Positions 35,827 through 47,500 of a DNA stretch of 64,000 bases are shown one piece after another. Source of the DNA: Daphnia carinata (Eukaryota > Arthropoda > Branchiopoda > Diplostraca > Daphniidae). How positions within the stretch are numbered: the stretch's first letter is position 1; every line of letters begins with the position of its first letter. The stretch is from the NCBI RefSeq assembly GCF_022539665.2, contig NC_081338.1:6250446-6314445 (forward strand), read 5' to 3'. Under the pieces are notes generated by a model that saw only the letters and a list, made by a program, of their open reading frames with translations, was not told the origin of the DNA and made no database searches. The position numbers and the translations under genes are program-made.

Positions 35827-36324
35827 GCACTTGAAACACCTGAAATAATTTGATAAAAATTTTATATGTTAAACAGGAATAAACCCGTTAATACCTTGGT
35901 ATTGAATAAAAACATCAGAAAAATAGTTATGTTAGTCTATTAGTTAAGATTGACTATACGTTTATTATTGACCATGACGGCAAATAGGGGAATTCAACAC
36001 AGATGCTGAAAAAGAAAGATAAACAACACATTTTTACATATTCATTATAACTTCGTTGCAGCAGATAGCGAAATTTTCGAGAAATGAAACTAAACTTCAC
36101 TACGATCTAACGCAATTTCTCGCCTACATTCAAGCTTACTTTCAAAATGTAAAAAAAAAGTTACTAATGGATCATCCACTAAGCAAGCTTACCATCAAAC
36201 TGAAGTATTGTTTTTTTAATTAACGCCAACTAACGATGCCTGTGCTTTTTGTAGTTGGAATAAATCTGTTCAACCAAAAACGTCAAGAATCCGTGTCCAG
36301 TACCAATGCCTAGAATTTAAAAGG

Positions 36325-36419
36325 CGCTTGGTAGGTCAGTGAGTTGGATCGGAACTTCGCGAGCCACTTCGTTTTTAGAGTCAGCGAAGTTCCGATCCAA
36401 CTCACTGACCTAACAAGCG
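36325..36419. repeat. Near-perfect 36-bp hairpin
   Basis: The left arm at 36325-36360 (CGCTTGGTAGGTCAGTGAGT...) and right arm at 36384-36419 are reverse complements with one mismatch around a 23-nt loop. It sits 20 bp from the right copy of the direct repeat. Confidence 0.85.
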
Positions 36420-36420
36420 T

Positions 36421-36606
36421 CAAATTTACCCTTTATTTCGACTTGTGCTTACCGATAATTCTAGGAAAGTGGTTGAAAAGCTATCAAAACACCAACATCA
36501 GATCCGAAAGTAACCTTTGCTGTTCTCAAATCTCTTCCGATACTCCATTTCACTTACTTTTTCAAATAAACAACTCATTCTATAGTTCACTGTTTGTTTG
36601 GGTAAT
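36421..36606 (+). repeat. Direct repeat, right copy
   Basis: Second copy of the sequence at 34850-35090. It lacks the extra 50 bp found after TTACCCTTTATT in the left copy. Confidence 0.75.
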
Positions 36607-36609
36607 TTA

Positions 36610-38515
36610 ATGCTGCCATCTAGTGACAAAGAAAGATTCCAAGTCTCGGTTCAAAATTAAATAAGGATCAGCAATTAAAAAGGATTTTCAGCAGAACATT
36701 GAGCCAATAGATGGCTATACTGTTTGACCGACCGTCGTTAGAGAAAAAGAGAAGCTCAGTCTTGTTATATAAATTTAATTGTCTGACATCATCCCTTTGA
36801 AAATGAATCCTCTAGCATAGGCCACATCCCATGCCGTTTCTGAATAGGGTGATTCCAGCGTGACACAAAACGTGCTGTAGTTGTTGGAAAAAGAGAAATA
36901 ACCTTTTAAATGCAAGAGCTCTTGGCACACGTCATGACCATTCCGAATTTACAATTAAATTTAACGGTGAACTCTATCCTACTCACGAAGTTTTAACAAT
37001 ATCTGCTATCCATTTGCAGCAAATAACGTGAAGAAAATTGATGAGTATTGATGACTTGAAATTAAGTTCCAGCATTCCAATTCTTCTTCGTGGCTTTTGC
37101 AGCTTGCACAGAAGCCATGTAATACTAAGGTGCTTAACAAAGTGTTTGATTGCCACCTTAAATCACATATACAGAATAATTTTTCTTTCCAATTAACATT
37201 GTCTTTTTGTTTGTTTTTTATTATTGGATCAGTCGTCAGTTTATCATCGTTATGTCTTATCATCGTCTCAGTTTGACAGCTGACACACACCGTATACAGA
37301 GACACATTCAACTATAACAATATTGAGATGTAGATACCAGCAGCTGGTACTTCTTTTTTTGTTGTTTACTCGGTATACTTTTTAATACCTTGCATTTTAC
37401 TTAAATTTTCAATTCGAAACTGAACGGGCAGGGTCTGTTGAGATTATTTCATTCACTCGAGCGTAATTGTTTAGGAGAAAAAAAAATCGGCGAGGCTAAG
37501 ATAGGGCAGGGCTGAAACATTTCTTTATAAATGCTGTGACGAAACATAAGCACTTAATATTACTAAACCTCTTTTCTTCTTGTCAGTTCCGTTTTGGCTA
37601 CAGACGCCTTGAATATTTGCCAAATTAACAACCCCAAAACGTACAAACAAATGAGCATCGAAGATGAAAAAGAGAACGAGTTGGAAAATGACTAAACGAA
37701 ATTCATAGTACATAATTGTTGATGGGGAAAATAACTCAAAACATGGTACAAAATGGCAGCCATCAGAATATCAGCTGTGAAAAAAAAATCAATGAGGAAA
37801 TGTACGGCGAAATTCATCTGCTTAAGATTCTCATAATTTGGTAAGTAATACGTACATCACTCGAAGAGAATTAGTCTGATTAGCTTTTTTTTCATGTAAA
37901 TTTCGTGAAAGTAAGAATTAATGGTGCAGAAAGGAACAAAATAAAGTGAAAGGATAATCTCTACAATTTCATAGGCATAGCTATTTAAACCTTATCAAAC
38001 GGTGATTACGCACCGCCTGCACATCCACAGTGTTATTGATATATTATGTATACGTAATTAAAACAAACGACGACAATCTAATTTTTTTTTGTTTAGATAA
38101 TTGGAAATTTTCACTTCTGAAAGGTTATAAATACAATACTAAAAAAATGCAAACGAATCCAAACATGCGGACCGCCAAAATTGGAAGCATTAATAATATT
38201 TAATCAATCAGTGTGGATGTAAATGTAGTAGCAGTTTGAAAAAAGAATGAAACCGGTTTTCTTCATCTCTGGGATGATCGAGTTCATTGCCCGATCATCC
38301 GTCATTTGTACGCCAATAACACACGAGCACACGATCGACGGGGAAAAAAATTCACTAGATTAAATTCAAAATCATGATGGCCGTCATTATGTGTGAGCAA
38401 TACAAAATTGTCGAGTCCACACACGCACTCACATTTCTACGTCGAGGAGCGAGTTACACAATACGGAGACTAGAACGTCGCACTTGTTTAGGTTTCCATA
38501 CACATCACACACCAC
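36610..38515. other. Intergenic, no gene recognised
   Basis: AT-rich sequence with short frames only. A repeat fragment at 36705-36750 belongs to the family of the fold-back element at 35.1-35.8 kb. The 3' UTR of the ADAM gene probably occupies the right end. Confidence 0.5.
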
Positions 38516-38517
38516 AT

Positions 38518-41500
38518 TTAGTGTTTGTATTCGGGAAATTTGGCTGGTCGAATGTGAGGAGATGCGGCAATAACTTCAACGTCTGCTGCAGCCACTCGAT
38601 GAGATTCTTCTGCGCTAACAGCTGAACGCGAACCCGACGGATAAGAAGACGACACAGTTGTCGTCCCATCATCGACAGTGTAAGACGCTTCCGAGTTGCC
38701 GGACGGAGACAAGGGCGGTCCGTAGCCGAGTTCTTCGGGTCCTCCACGACTCAGCAGCAATGGATCGTCGATAAACAGCCGCTCCTGATCCGCTCCTAGC
38801 ACGACGTCACTGCAGCGCAAAACACAAATTGTTTTTTTTCGTTTGTCCGGTCTCTCATTTTTTTTTATAAATCAAAATGCAATGTTCATGTTTTGGGCGG
38901 AATTTGTACAAGACAATGGCAGAAATGTTAGGTAGGAATGGCGTCGGTATCAAATGAGAATTTCTTATGTTTTTTAAAATAGGGCATTAAAATCCGTCTC
39001 CCCATAAGCCGAAACTGAAATGCACCCAGCAGGCTCGAAGTAAACAAGCTTTAATGAGTTCCAGTTGAATCAATCTCTCACCTAGTTAGTTTTTTTTTAA
39101 ATTAACAGATCAAGACCGTTTCACGTACGCACACGCACAGCGGGACTAGTAGTAGTATTTTTGAGTGTCAGTGTGTGTGAGGGTGTGAACTTGGTGTATG
39201 CAAGTCCTATGTATAGCTTGAGAAAGAGAGGATAGAGCAGTCAACTGTTTGTGTGAGTAAACTTGTTTGGTTTGTTGGGTATTCAGTACAGGCCAAAACA
39301 CCTGCATCAAATAATTGAGAGAGAAAGAAGAAAGAAGTTGCAACAAATAGCTCTCCAATAAACAAAACGAACATGATTGGCCAGCAAGAAAGCAAAAATA
39401 ATATAAAAAAAAAAAATAATAATTCCAAACAGCTAAGAGAGTTAGGCATCACAAGCACGTCATCACTGCTATGATAGTTAAGATAAGCTATAGTCGATTA
39501 AGTCAGTTGAAATGATTTAAATAAAAACCGGAGGCGTGCCAAAAAGAAATATATAAATCAAAAATTTGAACAAAATCCAAGATTTAAAAAGGCAGTGGTC
39601 GATGTGCATGTCATGTTGCTGTCCAATTTGAATTATCAAAACATATTTACCTGTCACTTTCGTCGGAGTCACCTGGATCACCGCTGCCATGTCCACCGTG
39701 TTTGATATCGTCGTGATCGTGATTGTTCTCGTTGGTTGTTTCGTAAAGGCTGATGCCCGGCACAGAGGTCGGCTGTCGATAACGGCCGTAGACGAACCGC
39801 AGGGCGTCACTACTATACACGTTTTGTTTTTATTTTTTATTTTTTTTTTTTTGTGCAGGATTTTTTGGTTGTTGTTGTTGTTGTTGTTGTTGGGTTTGTC
39901 AGTTTCGTGCGTGTTCGTTCCAGTAGATAAATCAAGCGATTTAGGAAAACAAACGGGTTGCCCAAAAAATGAATATAAAAAGGAAAGAAAAATAGAAAAA
40001 TAAATAAATAAATAAGGTGTAAGATAAAACGAATTTCGTGTACCAAGCAACGTGTGATTACATAATTAAAAAAAAAAATCCAAGACCCAAAAATGAATTG
40101 AGCAATCGAAAGTCGAAATCGAATAAAGTGCAATAGCTAGTTTAACGTAAAACGGCGGTGATGTTACGTAATACCAAGTAAAATTTTATTTGAAAAATAA
40201 GATTTAAAATACCCTCCCCTTTTTTAAAGTCCCTGAAACAAAAGAAAAACGAATCTCCCTTTTTCTTTGGTTAACGTCATTTGCTTTACTAGATTGAATT
40301 TTATTATGATTTTTCGCAGCCCATGTATCACTTCCATTTTAGAAAAAAAATTCTACAGAGCTTCTCTTCGATCAGAATGAAATGTTTTTCTGAGATTCTA
40401 TAGCGATAAATGATCCCTAAAAGGAACTACTAGATCAGGTGGGATTTGTCTATGTCGAAAAATGGAATGTTGGAATGATAGAAAAGAGAGAAAAAGATGA
40501 ATATGGCGATTAATTTTGTAAGAATAGATAAGATTGGGTTTTAAAAAGTATTTAAATATCCATCAAGGATTTTTTCAATTGCCAGAATGATTTCCTAATT
40601 TACCAATTCATGGTTATTTGAATGTTTAAATGTTGTTGAATAAGACGGACCCTGATTGGGGATCAGAAGCTCCTAAACCGGGTACACCGCCTCCGGCTGC
40701 GGCCTCCATTAGCCGGTAATGGCGATCCGCCTCCGTTTCAGACATACGGATGTCTTCCGATCCGTTCGGGCTTGTGTGACGCGCACTGTGCCGTTCCAGC
40801 TGACGGATAAGGTCCTCCAGATTGCGTATGCGAATCGGTCCACAAGGCGGCACCAGGTCGCCTTCGTCACCGCTGTCACCTCCGCCATGCGCTCCAACGC
40901 CTAGAGGACCTCCGCCAGGCAGAGGACTGGCCAATCCGGGCAATCTCTCGCTGGTGCTACTGACACTGCTGCCCGGCCCCAAAACGCCACCGCGGCCGCC
41001 GCCGTGCTTGTCGTGATTATTGAGGCTCCTCATGGAGAGGTAGTCGGGTGGCGGGAAGTAGTCGGCGTACGATTCCGCAAAGGACTTTCGCAACTCGTCC
41101 GACAAACTGGCCGTGCTGGCACTTCGCTGGCTGGCCGCCGCGCTCCTTAGAGCCTATGGAAATGTCATCATTAACAAATGAGGAAAAGGATTAGTTACAT
41201 GAAACATGTATTTTGCATTTTACTTGAAGGATGTCTTCGTGATAGCCGTTGAGGCTCTTCAGCGTGCGCTCAACGTCTGAAAGGCTGGACGCACCCAGCC
41301 GATCGCTTATTCGGCTACTACCGCCATCTGGTGAGAGAAGAACGGACATCACTTCTTGATTGTCCGATTGCGATTCTTCGCTCCATTTCTCCTTGTTCAT
41401 CATCATCGAAGAACCGCTGTTCATCCGACCCAAGGGCAAAGTCAATAGCGGACCATGTCCGCCTCCACCGGCCAGTTGCTGCTGGGAAGAACTGATTCCT

Positions 41501-44500
41501 CCGCCCCCACCAACCGAACCGTAAACTCCTCCACCTGATTTCTTAAGAATGCCTTTCTCCGGCTGCTTGTTAATCCCCGAGCCGGACAAATTGTTAGATT
41601 GCGGCATTCCGTCCAAGAAGGCCGTCCCCTCATCTTCACCGGACTGGAGGGTTTCATCCTCACTTGCAGATGCTTGCATAATGTGATTGCTGATGCCATG
41701 ATGAGCAGGTGTGGAATTGGGACTGTTGACGTGACTGTGCGACGCTGAACTTATTCCATCCATGTGCGGATGTTGGCGTTGCTTCATGTGCTGGACAATA
41801 TGTTGTTGCTGCTGATGCTGTTGATGGATGTGATGTTGATGCTGTTGCAACTGAGCGTTCCCAGGCCCAGGAAATCGATTGCTAAAAACATTCGTGTCAA
41901 TTTGAATATTTAAATGTATCACCAATCGAATTATTCAGAAATTACTTGTACGAAGGCATCGTGCCGAAAGAAATGCCTTTGGCACCCGCCTCTAAAGAGA
42001 GAGCATCATTCGACATGGACGTCGTGTGGTGATGATTGGCCGTTGCATTGTTGATGCCAGACGGCCCAGAAGCTCCACCCATTCCTGAAGGACCCGCTCC
42101 TCCGCCAGGATTACCTCCACCACTGCCAGGTGGTTTCGGCAACGTCATCATTTGTCCAGATGCATTAACTAACGGTCGTTTCAGATACGGTGGGTCGTAC
42201 TTGGGCATTGTACTCTTCCTTCTAATATTTTGTTTTTAAAAAAAAGAGCAGCAGACAAACCAAAATCGCGATGAAAAGATTTGGTTGTTAAGAGAAAAAA
42301 GAACATTAGAAAATTGTTAAATCAAACTTTCAATAACAAAAAAACTAAAATACCAACAAGCGATATATACAAGGGAAATGGAAGCTGCAAGCCACGTTCA
42401 GTTTCAAAGCTGTTGAAAGAGGATTTTTAGTCGAGTGCACAGCCACTACAAAAGCCAAACAGAATGAAAGTGGAAAGATGGGGAAAAACACACAAGAACA
42501 GGAAAATGTGGATGCGAAGAGCCCTCTCAAAATGTTCCCTCTTATATTGTCCAGTGTTTGTTGCTCATATCAATTTGATATTTAAATGTTTCTGAATCTG
42601 TTTTCAAAAGTAGAATTTTTTAAATTGTGTAAAAAAAAAAATATAAAAAAATATTCAATCTTTTTGCAATCACGAGGTCTACTACTCATTCCGGATGACA
42701 ACACATCCGTCATAAGTTAAAAAAAAATATCAGAACTAAAAAACAAACAATAAAAAACTTTGGATGCGAGTAGGCTAATCGAGCAAAAGGATTGCGTGAT
42801 TGAATATTGAGCACCTTAAAGAAAATTCCAATTTTTTTAAATCAACTCTTTTGTCTCAATTGCGGTGATATTAACAAGGGCATCAAGGAGAAAAGCGAGC
42901 GTCAAGACACAACAGAAGCTGTTTTTGTTTTTTTGATATCTTGTTCTGATTGGGACCATCACGACGAGCGACATAATGAAAAGACTCGACTAACCTGAGG
43001 CAAAGGGAGAGGTTTCTGTGTACCACCACTGACCTGTAGCAGAGGGCCATCAGGGCAAAGACGATAAAAACGCCCCCTACTACCGAGACCAGCATCACCA
43101 CCATAAACACCGTACTGTGACCACTCCGGTCCACTGCAGCGCCCGTCGTTTAATTTTTTTTTTTTCAGATCCACCAGCCAAACATAATCCGATTCATTTC
43201 CGCAACACGACCAAAAAGAGTTAGTATTTTTAGATTGATTAAGCAAACCACCACCATATTAAACATTAGTACTGATTGTTAGAATTCGTAACCAGATGGG
43301 TTAATTAAGAATTTGAGGCATTCTCCAGCAGGCAGACAAAATTCTACCCACGATGGGAGTTGTTTGTATACCTGTACAGAATGGCCACAAGGGCTATGAA
43401 AAGGAGGCCTGCTTTAACCACAAGAATGACAGATAGTGCCATCGTGAGTGAGCTAACACCTTCATCAGAGCCCACTCTACTACCAGAAATTTTCCCAGCT
43501 AAAATTTAAAAGAAAATTGGAAAGATTTCTACTCAACACCCGATAAATAGAATTTAAGTCTAAATTTATAATCCAATGGTGATGATTCACGATCGAATAG
43601 GTATACCGTATGAGGTGGTTTTGCTGTTGCTCGTTTGCGCTTCCGGTTTCAGGGTTGTGACGCCATTCAAAGGCGGAGCACCAGTGCCCAAGGCGCCGGC
43701 GTGTGAAGCGTCTCGTTCGGATGCCTCAGCAGCACCCAATCCGGATTTATCACCAGAATGGCCGCTACGAATGTAACTGTCATTCGTTTGAGTAGAGCAA
43801 TCATGGCCCGTCCAACCGGCGTCGCAAAAACAGGAATTGACGTTGGAGCAGACTCCGTGACCGGAACAGTCCAGCGCCACGTTGTTGCTCGGACATTTCG
43901 AACGGTCAATGTACGGGTAAATGCTGCTGCAAGTCTTGTTGATGCAAATCTATCGAAAGTTACAATTAGCAATGACTTCATACATTTTGAAAATATTTAA
44001 GGACGGACCAAATTGTTTCCGCAGGGAGTTCCATCCCGCACGATTCCCAAATCCGGCAAATCAGCTGCTGCAACTGTCCCACTCGTGATCCTAAATCATA
44101 ATTAATTTGGATACAATTAAAGAAAAATAAATAAAAAACAGGTTCGACTTACTTGCACTCGAATTCGCGGCCGGCCATTGAGACCAATGTACGGGAATAC
44201 ATTTGATCCATTCCGGCGACGATTGGATAGCGCGTTCCCATTTGGCATTGTAGAGAGCCGCACATAACATGCTCTGCATCGCAACGTATATAATTGTTGT
44301 GCGAATCCAATCCACAGTGGCCATTAATCGATCCTTGCGAATTAAACTGTTCAAAACACTTGCGATCGCCCGACAGTCCACCTGAATGTCCATTCAAATT
44401 AAAACACAATTTCTTTTAAATAACTTAAAATGAGTCTTACCATCGCCCCATATCAGTCGGCACTGGCTGTCCAACGTAGGACACACACCGTTAAAACAGT

Positions 44501-47500
44501 AGCCTTTATTGATTTCGCACTGGTTGCCATTTTTCTTAAAAATATCTAGCGGACACTGGCCCGAACGTCCGTTACAAATTTCCGGCAAATCGCATTCATT
44601 GGTAGCATCTCGGCAGAGATAACCTTTAGGACGCAACTAATACGGAAAAGAAAGAAAAAAAACTTTAGTTAACTTAAAATTATTTAACAGAATTCTTTGA
44701 TACTTTGCAATCGTCACAGCACGGCCCGGAAGCGCATTCAGCTTCGGCTGTCAATTTGCACGTGATGGGATCACAACACGGATCAGATTCGTGACACTCT
44801 TCGATTGTTCCACAATCGCACTCTTCACCATCCTCAACAACCCCGTTGCCGCACGTGCGAAAATCCTCCAGCTGTTGAAAAACAAAAAGGTAAAAATTCA
44901 TTTCGTTGGCAGAATCAGTAGCGACATCTTCCAAGATCGATACGATGTGTTGGCTCTATTTCTACTGTCGTCAGCTGATTGCAATCGATCGACACAACAT
45001 CTTTAGGGGATCCTACTCCTATGTGTACCTCCTTCCAATTCTCTCGTCAGTTATCAAAGTAGACAAGGCCATTCCCTCCCTTTCACATCCCCTCTTGATG
45101 ATACCAGACCATCATCCATCTTTTCTTTTTGCTCCGTTTGTTGAGGAATTGGTACGGGATCAAGTTAGTTCCTATATTGGACTACCCAAAGTTTACTGAT
45201 GAGAGAAGCCTTAATCTAATGCTCCCTTTTCTTGTTGCTAGCCGTCCATACATGTTTTAACGACGCCGTGTGTGTACAGCGTCTTTCTCCTACAGACGCG
45301 CAGAGCAACAACCTTTTTAGACATTTTCAATTACTAACAGCATAATAGCCGGCGCGTAAATCGATTGATAACATGAAGCCCACACGCAACCTTGTTTTCC
45401 TTCCATCACCCGTCTAACGCGATAATATGAACGCGGGCAAAAATGCTGATGTTAGTCAGGTACCTGATTCGGCCGGTTGAAGAGGCAGATGCCGTGCCCG
45501 ATCCGCAACGAGTCGATATAGTCGGACAAGCTGCACTCGGAGAACTTGTACGGCTGGACGCTATCCAGGCCCATGATCGATTGAGACATGATGCAGCCGT
45601 GCCAGTCTCCGCAGTGGCATTCATCACCTTCAAACAAAACATTTACATTTTAATAAGTTTAAATATAAAATTAGAAAAGAGAGAAATGCTTACGTCCATC
45701 GTCGTGACCCATTCCGATATTGTGGCCGATCATGTGAGCCATTGTACCTGCCACCAGGTGAGGCTCGTACGGATTGATATCGACGCTAAGTCCAACCGAT
45801 TTCGCCGTGCACATCGTGTCAGGTGCTGCCATGCCGGAACCTCCCGCAAACGTCTCGCCACTTGTTCACAGGATGATGGAAGAAATTATTAATTACGTGC
45901 AACAAGATGCAAGTCAAGGTGCTCAAAGATATTACGACAAAAGTTGAGTGGTGTCCTTGTCGACTTTGTAGAGTTTGCGCGAGATGTAGTCGTTAAAGTT
46001 GAGCAGAGCGCGGTGAATGTCCTGCGATCGGTCGACCGGTGCCTGGTTCTCGCTGGCCCACGTTTCGATGTAAACGACGGAAACGCGGGTGTTGAGCGTG
46101 CGGAAATACTAAACAAATGAAATTTCTATAATGTAATATCTCAACCAAACTTAAATTAACTTACCAAATCAGCGATGTTTGCAATTTGAATGGCGTCCTG
46201 AACGACTTCAATTCTTCGGCTACCATTCCTTTTCTCAAACTAAATTTTAGCAAAAAATTATAAAGATTTATTTAAAAATTCAATGTAATTTTTTTTTAAA
46301 CTAAGGCATACCATGGCTTTATCAAGAACGAGAGCAGTTTCGACGTATTTTGTGACTTCACGGACATCTCTCTTTTGTCGCTCGTTGGATTTCGGGGAAT
46401 TCTTCTGATTCTTGCCTCCACGATAGTTTCCGGAGCGCAGTCCCCATTCCAACATTCCAGTGTTGGCACACATTTGCTTCACTGTTGTACGTGCTTCGAA
46501 AATGACGTGAGGGTGATTCCGCTGTTCCAGAAATAACAAAGAAACAAAAATAAAAGAAAAAAGCAGTTAACACTAACTAGTGCCTTTTTTCCTCGATAGA
46601 GCACGACAGTAGATACCGATAAGTCGCCGCCGTAGAACGGATGGATGACGAACGTTTCGTTGCCAATGTGGATGATCCCGCTGACTCCGCTGCAAGTGCG
46701 GAACGCCGCAACAGCTCCGTAGTACTCATTGACAGTTCCATGATAATAGCAGTGTTCAATTTCCTTTGTTATCAAAAAGAAAAGGCTAATTAAAAAATAC
46801 ATGCCACTTTACTTAAAAAGAAATTCCACCGCTAGAGGGGGGAGTGTTTGACCTCGTCGTGTTAACATGACAAGCCTCAAGAAGAAGCAATTTAGAAATA
46901 ATGAATAAAATACGCACTCGAAATGCTGTGCCCCAATTTCCACAATTGAGTTTAAAGAACCGTTAATTTACACAGACTTTTCCCATCCTTTTACTACAAT
47001 TCTATTGCCAACCCACAGCATTACGCATCTTTTTTTCTCTCCTATTGAAATACCCAAAACACATGTAATTAAAGTGTCAACCAGCCATCCAAACATAATT
47101 TTTGGCCTTTTCATAATGGGGCTAACTGATTACACGTTAAATTGTAGAGCGAACGAATCATTTACCTGTTTGGAGAACTGCTCAACTCCGCCGGGCAGAA
47201 AGTGCTTCTGGATCAAGTTGGGCGCCAACAGCTGCCTGCAAAGCATCAAACACAGAGAATAGCATACATAATAAATGTGCAATTTGCATAGCCAGGTAAA
47301 TATGTAAATATTTCGTTTGTAAGCTTCCTGGTGGTTTTGTGTGCATATCAAACATCAACTTACGAGTTCAATTCCAAGTCCAGTCGGAACTTGTGGCTGA
47401 AAGCTTTGATCAGTAGCGACGTCCGGTGGTAGTGTTTGCCCGTCTGTTGCTGCTGGAAAAAAACGTAAACAGAAAACAAAAGAAATTTAGTTTTATTCCC

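Noticed and set aside
39517..40050. 177-residue minus-strand frame with poly-Asn
   Set aside because: It crosses an mmd intron with a GTT microsatellite. The real exon (39651-39812) uses a different frame, which fits the phases of its neighbours.
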